From Serripes groenlandicus (taxonomy: Eukaryota > Mollusca > Bivalvia > Cardiida > Cardiidae), in contig JASEVX010000001.1 in the NCBI GenBank assembly GCA_031761405.1, positions 108,327,536 through 108,391,535 of the forward strand: a stretch of 64,000 nt of DNA, given 5' to 3'. The notes under the pieces were generated by a model, which saw only the letters and a list, made by a program, of their open reading frames with translations, had not been told where the DNA came from and did no database searches. This document shows, piece after piece, positions 32,205 through 41,059 of the stretch (position 1 is its first letter; each line of letters begins with the position of its first letter). Position numbers and translations under genes: made by a program.

Positions 32205-33671
32205 TTAGCGAACAACTCGCTGAGAAGCCACAAGGGGACCCAGAGAGAACAAGTTATCTGACTGACTAGCCATAGAACGTAAGTAGAAAGACGAAAAGGT
32301 AGATTGCGACTTCCATACTGCCGCTTGAAGAATCTCTTCAAGAGGAACATTATTAGAGAATGCCCAACTTGTAGAGAGAGCTCTAACCTCGTGCGGACGA
32401 ATCCGCAGAAACGAGAGATCTCGACTAGACAGGTCTTTATAAGCTAATTTTATAGTAATAGATATCCAGCGGGAAATAGACGCCGCTGAAATATCTTTAT
32501 CACCTATAAGAGGAAGAAATAACCTCTTTCTCCGACCCCGAGTCCCTTCAACTCTCTTAAGATAATGCTTAAGAGACCTAACGGGACAAAGGGTTCTGTC
32601 GGAATCAGAAGGACCACAGGTCGCCGAAAGGCTGGGAACTGTGATTGGCGAAGGTGAAACCGAAGGTAATTGGTTTTTAGCCAGGAACCCCGGTTGACAG
32701 AGTAGAGTAAAAGAGCCATCAGACTCATTGAATCTGATGTGCCCTGTTTCTACCGAAAGAGCATGTAACTCGCTCCTTCGACGAGCTGTAGCGAAAGCTA
32801 AAAGAAAGACGGTTTTATAAGTTAAAAACTTTAAAGACGCCGATACTAGAGGCTCGTATGGAGCTCTAGTAAGCGACCAAAGGACGCAAGACAAATCCCA
32901 TTTTGGAGTTAAACTCCTACAAACGGGTTTCTCTAATTCGAACGAGCGTATAAGTTCCGAGAGAAACGGATTTGAACCAATACTCTCTCCCCCAATGAAC
33001 TTAAACGTGTTCGATAACATAGAACGGTAGCCTTTCACCGTACTAATTGCCAGTTGTTTTTCTTCGAAGAGAAAAAGAAGGAAATCGGCAATCCGAGTTA
33101 CAGAGGGACACTCCGGATTGATCGACCTTGTACCACACCAATCTGAGAAAACTTTCCACTTGGAATCATAAACGATTCTAGTGGATCGTCTTCTTGATTG
33201 TGCGATACGAGAGGCAACTTTTTGAGAAAAGTTTCTCTCTCGGACAGAACGCTTGATAATGTCCAGGCGTGAAGATGTAGCATTGCCAGGTTGGGATGAA
33301 GACGCCGACCTGGTTGCTGAAACAGTACGTCTTCTTGAATAGGAAGTCGTATTGGATTTGCCGAGAGACAGGCCAGGAGGTCGCTGAACCACGACCTCTG
33401 GGGCCAACAGGGTGCTATCAACAGTATTTTGCACTGTTGCGAGCGAAGAACCTTTTGAAGTACGATCGGAACCAGTATGAACGGGGGAAACGCATACCCG
33501 AACAGGAGGTTCCAATCGAGGGTCAGTGCGTCCACTGCCCAAGCTGCAGGATCGTACATCGGGGATACATAAAGTGGCAGCCGATGATTGACTCTGGTGG
33601 CGAAAAGATCCACCAGGGGTGTCCCGATCCGCATGAACACTGAGTTCAACACACTCTGGTTCAATGTCCAT
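32205..33671 (-). CDS. DIRS tyrosine recombinase
   Basis: Integrates the element's circular DNA by site-specific recombination, replacing an integrase. The frame is open from 35090, but recognisable recombinase sequence starts only near 33270. I give the internal ATG at 33671 (about 488 residues) as a plausible start; ribosomal frameshifting from the RT frame is the alternative. An N-terminal helical core-binding region (SKWKVFSDWC, ISTVKGYRSM) is followed by the catalytic set: Arg in ATARRRSELHAL (about 32780), His-x-x-Arg in IRPHEVRALS (about 32395) and the Tyr nucleophile in SSFYLRS (about 32282), with the preceding Trp in AAVWKS. All essential residues are present. The first 570 or so bases overlap the RT ORF in another frame. 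Confidence 0.88.
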   Translation of the reverse strand: MDIEPECVELSVHADRDTPGGSFRHQSQSSAATLCIPDVRSCSLGSGRTDPRLEPPVRVCVSPVHTGSDRTSKGSSLATVQNTVDSTLLAPEVVVQRPPGLSLGKSNTTSYSRRRTVSATRSASSSQPGNATSSRLDIIKRSVRERNFSQKVASRIAQSRRRSTRIVYDSKWKVFSDWCGTRSINPECPSVTRIADFLLFLFEEKQLAISTVKGYRSMLSNTFKFIGGESIGSNPFLSELIRSFELEKPVCRSLTPKWDLSCVLWSLTRAPYEPLVSASLKFLTYKTVFLLAFATARRRSELHALSVETGHIRFNESDGSFTLLCQPGFLAKNQLPSVSPSPITVPSLSATCGPSDSDRTLCPVRSLKHYLKRVEGTRGRRKRLFLPLIGDKDISAASISRWISITIKLAYKDLSSRDLSFLRIRPHEVRALSTSWAFSNNVPLEEILQAAVWKSQSTFSSFYLRSMASQSDNLFSLGPLVASQRVVR

Positions 33672-35149
33672 TCCGCCGGAAGAATTTTGTTCTGGCGGGA
33701 TAGACTGTCTGCTAAGACATTCAGACGACCTGGGACGTGTTTTACTAGAAGTACTAACGACGTCGCCTGACACCAAAGGAGTAACTTCCAAGTCTCTAAA
33801 AAGAGAAGATGGGAGTGCGTTCCTCCTTGCCTGCGAATGTACGACACAACAGTAGTATTGTCCGTCGACAACAAAACAGTTTTGTTCGCAACGGAGGCAG
33901 AGAACTGATTGAGGGCTAGCAGGACCGCCCTCAGTTCCAAGTTGTTTATGTGAAAACACTTCTCCTCCGCTGTCCACATGCCCTGGGCTGTTAGGCCCTG
34001 CGGCTCTAAATGAGCTCCCCAACCCGCAGCACTGGCATCTGTAAATAGGTACAGATCCGGAGGTGGTGTGAGTAAGGGTACCCCTTCTTGATAGATTAAC
34101 GGATCCAGCCACCACCGAAGGTGGGACTTGAAGAAATCCGTCAGAGCTATCTCCTGATCCAGTGAGTCCACAGACGGACGCCACCGGGACAGAAAAAGAA
34201 ACTGAAGGGGTCGCATGTGGAGCCTTCCTAGAAAGACTAGGTCGGCTGCTGCACTCAGGGAACCCAGAAGTGACAGCATGGATCGGGCTGTTACCGCAGC
34301 CTGATCCAGAGCGAGACCGATTTTCTGTAACAGAGAATCGACTCTGTCCGAAGGTACTTGAATTACCGCTAAGTCGGTGAGAAACGTCATACCCACGAAC
34401 GTGAACCTCTTTGACGGAATTAATTCCGACTTCTGCGTGTTGGGTATTAAACCCAATCGCAGAATGGTCCGCCAGGCTAGGGACAGATCGTGAAGTAAAA
34501 GTACACGATCCGTCCTGTGGAGAAGCCAATCGTCGAAGTATTGAAGAAGTTGGGGTCCTTTCCTGCGAAGGAAGGCTCCCACAGTACTGATTATCTTCGT
34601 AAACACTCGAGGGGCGGACTTGAGGCCGAAGGGAAGAGCCCTGAATTGGAACACTTCTCCCTCTATCACAAACCGAAGGTATTTCCTCGAGGAGGATGCG
34701 ATCGGGATGTGATAATAGGCGTCTGTTAGATCTAGAGAGACCGCCCAGTCGCCTTTCCGAATTGCTACTCGGATGGAGCGGGTCGACTCCATTTTGAATT
34801 TCTCGACCGGAATCAATAGATTTAGCGCAGATAAATCTATAACCGGTCTCCACCTGCCGTCTTTCTTCGGAACAAGAAAAAGACGGCTGTAGAAACCCCG
34901 AGAATTGGGGTTGAGAACCCTCTCTATGGCATTCTTTTTCAGAAGTGATGAAATCACCTCCGACATGGCCGGATGACGTGATGACATGTCGATCGGCACG
35001 CTTGTCAGCGGAGGGGGGGAAATGAAGGGAATCAGATACCCTTCCTGTATCACAGACAAAATCCAACGATCCTCTGTGATACTTTCCCACTCTTCCGTGA
35101 AAAATGACAGGCGGCCCCCGACTGCAATCTCCGACCTTGGGATTGTCAT
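33098..35149 (-). CDS. DIRS reverse transcriptase / RNase H / methyltransferase-like polyprotein
   Basis: Copies element RNA into DNA. It has 683 residues; the ATG lies 16 bases after the Gag stop, suggesting termination-reinitiation or frameshift. RT motifs: LFLVPKKDGRWRPVIDLSALN (90-110; key residues K95-K96, D105), SLDLTDAYYHIPI (motif A, D140), ALPFGLKSAP (motif B, 171-180), YFDDWLL (motif C, D206-D207). RNase H: FTDASAAGWG (D371), NNLELRA (E405), STDNT (D430), LADSLSR (D481), a complete acidic set. Residues 512-600 (PLVDLFATRVN, YDPAAWAVDA, YAFPPF) match the Dam-like methyltransferase domain known from DIRS1-type elements. The catalytic NPPY position reads FPPF, so methylation activity is doubtful. 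The C-terminal 60 residues overlap the recombinase. Confidence 0.93.
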   Translation of the reverse strand: MTIPRSEIAVGGRLSFFTEEWESITEDRWILSVIQEGYLIPFISPPPLTSVPIDMSSRHPAMSEVISSLLKKNAIERVLNPNSRGFYSRLFLVPKKDGRWRPVIDLSALNLLIPVEKFKMESTRSIRVAIRKGDWAVSLDLTDAYYHIPIASSSRKYLRFVIEGEVFQFRALPFGLKSAPRVFTKIISTVGAFLRRKGPQLLQYFDDWLLHRTDRVLLLHDLSLAWRTILRLGLIPNTQKSELIPSKRFTFVGMTFLTDLAVIQVPSDRVDSLLQKIGLALDQAAVTARSMLSLLGSLSAAADLVFLGRLHMRPLQFLFLSRWRPSVDSLDQEIALTDFFKSHLRWWLDPLIYQEGVPLLTPPPDLYLFTDASAAGWGAHLEPQGLTAQGMWTAEEKCFHINNLELRAVLLALNQFSASVANKTVLLSTDNTTVVSYIRRQGGTHSHLLFLETWKLLLWCQATSLVLLVKHVPGRLNVLADSLSRQNKILPAEWTLNQSVLNSVFMRIGTPLVDLFATRVNHRLPLYVSPMYDPAAWAVDALTLDWNLLFGYAFPPFILVPIVLQKVLRSQQCKILLIAPCWPQRSWFSDLLACLSANPIRLPIQEDVLFQQPGRRLHPNLAMLHLHAWTLSSVLSERETFLKKLPLVSHNQEDDPLESFMIPSGKFSQIGVVQGRSIRSVPL

Positions 35150-35165
35150 AGAGAGGAGCGAATCC

Positions 35166-37928
35166 CTAGGGCTGCGGCTTCGGGTTCGTGTTAACTCTAG
35201 CAGGCTGCCGATGCTTAGTACCCTGATAAGGGCGCTTCGGTTTAGCCGCTTTTTGACCCGTGGAAGGGGTTTGTTTAGGCTGAAACGCCTTTACATCCCT
35301 TTTTGGCTTCTTTGCTGGGTTGGGTTTCTTAGAACTACCCACATTCGCAGAATACGCTGAACGTTTCTGGCCCTGCGCAAAAGCCTTAGCTGCGCTCGCC
35401 GAAAGGCGTCGGGACTGTTCTGACGCATCAGAAACCGTCACTGCAGCAATCCTTCCATCAAAGAGTTGTTTCGACTCCAATGGTGCGGCCCTCAGGCTGT
35501 CCTTGCTAGCCGTTAGCAATGAGTTAGGAGCAGCTAGCACTGCGTCCCTCCTCATGGACAGTATCTCTGTGGCGGTCTGAAGATTCAGTGCCATGAGATG
35601 CCTGTTGCCTGTGTCGAAAGCTTCGAGAATTCTGTTAGCCCCTAGGCTAGAGACATTCTCCTCTTTTAACAACAAAGACAGAGCGACTGCGAAATGGTTG
35701 TCATGAGATGACACCATTACACCCAGTCTTGCTCTGGCCTCCCACTTCTCTAGAATCTTAGTAGAGACTTGAACAGAAGCGGGTGCAGTTAACCCCAGTT
35801 TAGCTGCATCCCCGTCTAAAGCTGGCACTTTGACAGGGAAGAACTCCTTAGACGTAGAATACGGTTTAGGATTGACCCATTCCTTAGAAATGGGTCCTGG
35901 GACCGACCAGCCTGACGGCAAAGCCTCTAGAGACCTGGTCGACTGCAATTGGTCTAACAACCTGCCCAAGTTGTTAGCTTGAGGAAGTAATTGCACTGGC
36001 GTAAAAGCCTGTACATTAAGCTCCTCTAGGCTCGAAAGGTTTTTCCGACGTGGGGGAGCGTCAACCTTAGGGCATAAAGTATCCGGCACCACCCGAAATA
36101 CTTCGTCAATAGCCTGCTGAAAAGACCAACGCTCTGCAGCTGGCTCCTCATCGGAAGGAGACCCATTTCCCTCATCATCGTTAGACGAAGATGAAGGGTT
36201 GTGTGTACTCCTATGAGGTTGATCACTCGGTCTCCCAACCGGTAGATCAATGTCCGACTCAGACATGGATAATTCAGAATAATCCATGTTCTGCCGAAGA
36301 TTTTGTGAAGCAGGCCCCCTCTCCGCAGCAGAGGGCGGCCGTACAAGATCTTCTGCCGGGGCCGAACTAACCGTATGGGACGGTCTCGGCCTCTCGTTCA
36401 CAGAATGACGCAATGTATTCTGATCCCGAGGTTGCCTGTAATCGGACTGCCTATCAAGTAGGTGTCCCCCCGAGAGCAGTAAATTCCCATGAGATGGGTA
36501 ATGCTGATCCCGGTAGGCTGTTGAACTCTGTCTAACACCTAACGGTTCCATATTATGGACCGGTGGCTGGTATTGAGGAGCAGCATATTGTCTTGCGACA
36601 TACACTGTCCCCCCAGGGGAAGAAAAAGATTTTTCGTAACCCCCATACCCGATGGAAGACAGAGGAATAACCGAACCCGGTGCAACACCAGGGTTAAAAT
36701 TATTCTGATTCTGTAGTGGAGCAGAGATCGATCGATAATTAGAATCGATTCGGTCTATCACCACAGAACCCGTGCCTTGACGCGCCATGTGTACATAGTC
36801 GTCTGGCAGTGTAGACGAGGCATTAAAAAATGCCCCACTACTCGGTTGGCCTGTGTTTACATAAGACACTGGGGTTTGTGTCGTATTCACAGGCGTGACC
36901 GATTGGCCCGTAGCACCATAACGAAATGGGCTACTGACCTGATGCGGCATGTCTCCATGCGCGCGATTTTTGTCAGTCGTCGAATCAATTAAGATAGTCT
37001 GACTGCCAGGATGAATCGGTGCTAAACGATCAACCTTTTGCCTGGCTGGGTCCTTGCAATCGGACCTTTGCCCTGTCGCATCACAGATACGTGAGCGACT
37101 ACCTGGTCTAGTCATGGCAACGTGACTGACTGGCCCAGTCCAGTCCAACCCGGACTGACTGGTGAAAGGTCGCGTCATTAACGAATGACTCCTCTCCGGT
37201 TGCCCGGTGACCTGACGTGCCTCGGTATTTGGGTTTTGTTGCTCAGCCCAACAAAACCCAGGTTGACTATGCATAGGCAGGAGTGAAGCTGCACTATACA
37301 AAGTCTCCGGAACACTACGTCCCCCAACGTATGTAACCGGTACTCTGCAGCTGTCCGAAGACCGCTGTAGCCCAGAGTATGGTGTCGGATTGGTACAACC
37401 TGCGGTTTCCCGGAAAGCTACCAAAGGCACTCCTTCTTGCGAAGGCCCAGCCCTAACACCAGGCGACAGATGGCGAGGTTCAGCGGTTAAATGATCCAGC
37501 TGAGCATTTTCCCCGCTGTTTCCGTACGGTTTCTGAAGTTTCCCGACGGAGCAACTCTCACCCAAAGCTACCATCCGAATTTCCTCAGCGCGCGGAAAAA
37601 CGGCTGTGTTGAGCGGAGAAGAAGGCTCAGCATCGCCCTTCGACTCGCTCAACACCGTTGCAGAGTCCGGTTGGGAGAACCCCTCGAACTCTGCCTCACT
37701 CGATGAAGATAAAGGCACCCTCTTAGGGGTCTTCTTTATCTTCCTGCTTTTACGAGTCTTACTCCGCACGACCTTTTTCCAAACGGAAATAGGCCATGTC
37801 GAGCAGTACTCGCAAGGTGAAGCCTGTGTGCATTTGGTGCACACAACGCAGGTCGGATGTGAATCCCATAGGTGTACAGCATGACCACATGGGCTCCGCA
37901 TCCCTTCACCAGTAATTGACATTGACAT
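35166..37928 (-). CDS. DIRS Gag-like protein
   Basis: First ORF of the element, 920 residues, presumed nucleocapsid-like RNA-binding protein. Residues 14-42 hold a dense Cys/His cluster (CGHAVHLWDSHPTC, VVCTKC, CEYC), a zinc-finger-like motif seen at the N terminus of animal DIRS Gag proteins. A basic stretch follows (KTRKSRKIKKTPKR, 57-70). Residues 75-590 are low-complexity Ser/Pro/Gln-rich. The conserved C-terminal third (from about 610: RRKNLSSLEELNVQAFTPVQ, LEKWEARARLGVMVSSHDNH) is the part most like other DIRS Gags, and the end is Lys/Pro-rich. ATG TCA ATG gives two candidate starts; the upstream one is used. No internal stop or frameshift is seen. Confidence 0.85.
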   Translation of the reverse strand: MSMSITGEGMRSPCGHAVHLWDSHPTCVVCTKCTQASPCEYCSTWPISVWKKVVRSKTRKSRKIKKTPKRVPLSSSSEAEFEGFSQPDSATVLSESKGDAEPSSPLNTAVFPRAEEIRMVALGESCSVGKLQKPYGNSGENAQLDHLTAEPRHLSPGVRAGPSQEGVPLVAFRETAGCTNPTPYSGLQRSSDSCRVPVTYVGGRSVPETLYSAASLLPMHSQPGFCWAEQQNPNTEARQVTGQPERSHSLMTRPFTSQSGLDWTGPVSHVAMTRPGSRSRICDATGQRSDCKDPARQKVDRLAPIHPGSQTILIDSTTDKNRAHGDMPHQVSSPFRYGATGQSVTPVNTTQTPVSYVNTGQPSSGAFFNASSTLPDDYVHMARQGTGSVVIDRIDSNYRSISAPLQNQNNFNPGVAPGSVIPLSSIGYGGYEKSFSSPGGTVYVARQYAAPQYQPPVHNMEPLGVRQSSTAYRDQHYPSHGNLLLSGGHLLDRQSDYRQPRDQNTLRHSVNERPRPSHTVSSAPAEDLVRPPSAAERGPASQNLRQNMDYSELSMSESDIDLPVGRPSDQPHRSTHNPSSSSNDDEGNGSPSDEEPAAERWSFQQAIDEVFRVVPDTLCPKVDAPPRRKNLSSLEELNVQAFTPVQLLPQANNLGRLLDQLQSTRSLEALPSGWSVPGPISKEWVNPKPYSTSKEFFPVKVPALDGDAAKLGLTAPASVQVSTKILEKWEARARLGVMVSSHDNHFAVALSLLLKEENVSSLGANRILEAFDTGNRHLMALNLQTATEILSMRRDAVLAAPNSLLTASKDSLRAAPLESKQLFDGRIAAVTVSDASEQSRRLSASAAKAFAQGQKRSAYSANVGSSKKPNPAKKPKRDVKAFQPKQTPSTGQKAAKPKRPYQGTKHRQPARVNTNPKPQP

Positions 37929-38409
37929 AATTCAAAAATACTCACCAAACAGGAAATAATCCGTATATAATCCGTTTATAATCCGTTTTAATATATATCC
38001 ACACTACGGTGACACCGGCAGTTTGGACACGTTAATTGAAAATAAATTTGTTTCAAATTTTTTCCACAAATATTGAAATAGGACAGTCAACAATTCATAC
38101 AGCAATAGTTAAAGTACTATCGCTAACAGGGTAGGGAAAAAGTATTGAAAACAGCAAGACTTCCGCACCCGAAGACGGTAACTGAAATTAGCGGGTGGGG
38201 TAAACCACGTGCTTCTCAGCGTATCGTCTGCTACAAAACAATAAATACAGCAATAAAGTAAATAATTTACGGCTGTGACGTTAATGTAGACAAAATATCT
38301 TTGGACAATTAAATGTTTATAAGGCAGGGCCTTATGAAACAAAAGAGTTAATTGGAAGAAGAAAATAATAATATAAATTTTTCTTATCGACTACTCCGGT
38401 GAATCCAAA
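37929..38409 (-). other. DIRS 5' leader
   Basis: Untranslated leader between the right terminal repeat and the Gag start. TATAATCCG is repeated three times near 37965-37995. A promoter is expected here or in the terminal repeat but none can be pinned down. Confidence 0.5.
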
Positions 38410-38578
38410 AATGAAAAGTGACTACCCGCTCACGTGCGCGCCCGTACTTCCGGGCGGCCGTGTATGTCACGGATACGTGAGGGATATGCTAGCGTGGGCG
38501 TTTTTTTTGGATAATTAAGGTGTATAGAGATGATATATCAGGTATTAAATGACTGGTAATGTATTTTTGATATAAAAA
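38410..38578. repeat. DIRS right inverted terminal repeat (5' end)
   Basis: 38410-38558 is the inverted copy of 31729-31877. It contains the GC-rich CCGTACTTCCGGGCGG block and CACGGATACGTGAGGGATAT. The terminal 42 bp recur in the internal complementary region and in the solo repeat at 29890. Confidence 0.9.
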
Positions 38579-39297
38579 CACATTTTATCATATGTAAATT
38601 GGTAGCTAAAGTGGAGGTTTGCAAAAGAAAATACTCCTTCAATTTGCTCATGCAAAATGATTGTAATTACATATTTTCACAAGAGGTAGATAGAACCATT
38701 TTGTGTGAAACCATCTAATACTATAGCAGTGGATATACAACAAACTAAATAACTTCTCAAGACTCACTTCTGAAAGTAGGACAATATGGGAGGTTATAAT
38801 CTATATACAATGAATAAATCAACAAGACAAATGACTGTAAACTTTGCATTCAAGCTTTTCATGGCATAATTCTCCAACAGGATCATTGAGCAGATAAATC
38901 TGACATATTAACAAATTGCCAAGGGTGTCATATGGTACCATGCTAGAGTGATGGTTTGCTCAACAACACACTTGCACTCAATCAAACCATTTGTATGGCA
39001 ACATTTTACCTTGATAGCCAAAACATTTGGTTGCCAAATAGAAGACATTGTAAGTCATGGGTAAATAAATGCAACTTGATTGATACCAACATATCTTGGC
39101 ATATAATTGAGAAATTTATAAGGCTTCGAAATTATAAAACTATAAAAACGTTTTCATTGCTCAAAAATAAACTCAATACTCCATATTAGATTTCCGATTG
39201 GTAAATTGGATGCATTTGATTTTGACCCATCAGATACTTGAGCACTGATTGTGAGTACAGGTCAGACGAAGAGAGTTTTAAAGTATAGAAAGTTAAC
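38579..39297. other. unassigned sequence
   Basis: Flank of the DIRS element. The 77-codon plus frame (38956-39189) has no domain; no repeat copy recognised. Confidence 0.35.
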
Positions 39298-39521
39298 ATT
39301 GTACAAAGATCAACATAGAAACATATGAATTTCGATAAAATCCAGGTTGCATATTTCAATTTTCCGGTCATGAAGAACCAGATTCATTTACCCCCATAAA
39401 TAAACAGCGCCGATATGGGGGTAAATGAATCTGGTCCTTCATGACCGGAAATTTGAAAATTGAAATATGCAACCTGGATTTTATCGGAATTCCTATGTTT
39501 CTATGTTGATCTTTGTACAAT
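39298..39521. repeat. large inverted repeat (fold-back palindrome)
   Basis: 39298-39398 is nearly the reverse complement of 39414-39521 around a 15-base spacer (AATAAACAGCGCCGA region). The arms are about 100 bp with a few substitutions and one 7-8 base insertion in the right arm. Landmarks are ATTGTACAAAGATCAACATA and TGCAACCTGGATTTTATCGG. No TTAA, TA or longer target duplication was identified. Confidence 0.85.
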
Positions 39522-39950
39522 TTTCCGGCCATGAACTGTTCAATTATGTCTAGATGTCCTCATATTTGTTGAAAGACACCTTTGAACTGTTAGATTTCAC
39601 AAATTAATGTACCGAAACCTCCTATTTAAAGATAGAAGTTGCATTCTATTAACCCAAAAAGGCTAAATTTGTTAAATTTAAGGAAATTTTGTGTAAAAAA
39701 TGCAGTAAAACAATAACAAGCCCTATATTCATGTCTTTTTATTATTTTTTAAACCAAAAATGTTGTAGCATAACAACTTGAAATGTTATGCAATAAATAG
39801 CTTATTTTTAGATAATAGTACACATGGCTATGGAAACCACTGTTTGTATTTTAAGATGAAATAAATACTGATTTTCGAAACTTTACAAACTGATAAGGAG
39901 GAGTGAACAGGTCTTTAACCCTAAAAATGTATCTTTTTAGTTATTACTCA
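39522..39950. other. unassigned sequence
   Basis: AT-rich; nothing recognised. Confidence 0.3.
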
Positions 39951-40165
39951 CTTAACTCCATCCCACATACACCAAATAAGTAGCAGACACCTTCGAAAAC
40001 ATCAAGTCAAAATAATGTTTGAGCAATATTTCCTTCTGCTACAATGTTTTCCCAAGCTGTGTGCTGTAGAGGCGTCAGAGAGCATCAGGAAAGGTTATGT
40101 GCTATGTTATATTGTACTCATAATTATCTCATTGAGTACCTATAACATAGGCATATGGATGCAAA
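39951..40165. mobile_element. degenerate TTAA-MITE followed by palindromic-MITE scrap
   Basis: TTAACTCCATCCCACATACA with AGTAGCAGACACCTTCGAAA, then GTGTGCTGTAGAGGCGTCAG and CAGGAAAGGTTA mark a decayed MITE. ATTATCTCATTGAGTACCTA then TAACATAG at 40128-40155 belongs to the 7136/15354 family. Confidence 0.5.
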
Positions 40166-40214
40166 AAAGAATAAGAGAACCCTGAATGTGTATGCGAAAT
40201 TCAATTCTTATGTT

Positions 40215-40745
40215 TTGGATCTGTTCAAGAATTGTACTAGAACATAATGAACAGTTCTTGATGGCTGTTCAAGCACATTTGTACTTGAATAGTCCAAGAA
40301 CGCTGTTTTAGAACAGTTCTTGAATGTATTAAAAAAGGCCTGAAGTTTTTTAAATGGCCTTGTACAGTTCAAGAATATCATATGAGCAGTTTAGGAACTC
40401 TTAGTGCTTAATATTTTCTACAACTGTTCTTGATTTATTTTTAGAACAACTAAAGAACTGTTTAAGAGCTCGAGAACATCAGTTCAAAATGATATTGTTC
40501 TTAAAATGTTCTACAAATCATTTCAAGAACAACTTTAGATCATTTTGAAAACTTTCAGGTCTAAATGATTATGTTCAACTTCTGTTCTTGAAATAAGTAT
40601 AAGAACAGCTGAAGAACTTTTTATGAATTCAAGAACAAATGAAGAATAAATAAATAGCTTTGATGTTCTTATAATGTTCTAATACTGTTCTAAAAGTCAT
40701 TTAAGACTTTATAAGAACCATTTAGAAACAGTAGATTTTGCCTTA
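40215..40745. repeat. field of GTTCTTGAA / TTCAAGAAC motifs
   Basis: Short motifs such as GAACAGTTCTTGA, GTTCAAGAA, GTTCTTGAT and AAGAACTGTT recur every 20-40 bases in both orientations without a fixed period. The same texture returns at 42765-43145, 45258-45540 and 46571-46975. Confidence 0.6.
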
Positions 40746-40804
40746 CAATCTGCCAAAATCTTAAAAGTTAGAAACACCATTATTAGCTTTTTTTCAAGCA
40801 TTTT

Positions 40805-40945
40805 TTTTGGCAGAATTGTGATAGTAAGGCTACCATAGTTTCAGGTAAAGTTTTGAAGTCATGCGATGTAAATGACTGAGAACACCATTTCTACTAAATT
40901 CAGTACGCCCAAAAAATAGTGCAAAAAATTATGAATGCAAACATG
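40805..40945 (+). repeat. dispersed repeat, inverted relative to 14085
   Basis: GTAAGGCTACCATAGTTTCA, GTCATGCGATGTAAATGACT then GAGAACACCATTTCTACTAA, and AAATAGTGCAAAAAATTATG match the reverse complement of 14085-14215. Confidence 0.65.
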
Positions 40946-41059
40946 ATCAAACAAAAGTTCCCTACCGGACAAAAAATCATAAGTTGAAAACGGCACAGTA
41001 TTCTGTCAAACCTCATTTTAGAGTAATGCCCCTTGACAGACATGGTCTTTTAATGGTCC

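Larger units (their letters stand above)
31686..38578 (-). mobile_element. complete DIRS1-like tyrosine-recombinase retrotransposon
   Basis: About 6.9 kb read on the minus strand: Gag-like ORF, RT/RNase H ORF, overlapping tyrosine recombinase ORF. The two termini carry an inverted repeat whose 149-bp core (31729-31877 and 38410-38558) is identical as far as I can read. Just inside the 3' end, 31925-32021 is complementary to the outermost bases of both termini. This is the DIRS architecture: no integrase, no long direct repeats, recombinase-mediated integration of a circle, no target duplication expected. None is evident (flanks TTCAAAACAAAG and CACATTTTATC). Open ORFs and identical repeats suggest recent insertion. 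Confidence 0.95.

Noticed and set aside
33296..34729. Plus-strand ORFs of 60-115 codons inside the DIRS element
   Set aside because: They are antisense shadows of the RT/RNase H ORF with no domain of their own.
40215..40745. Heat-shock or steroid response element cluster
   Set aside because: GAAC/GTTC motifs do not keep the fixed 5-bp or 3-bp spacing of those sites; a decayed repeat is simpler.
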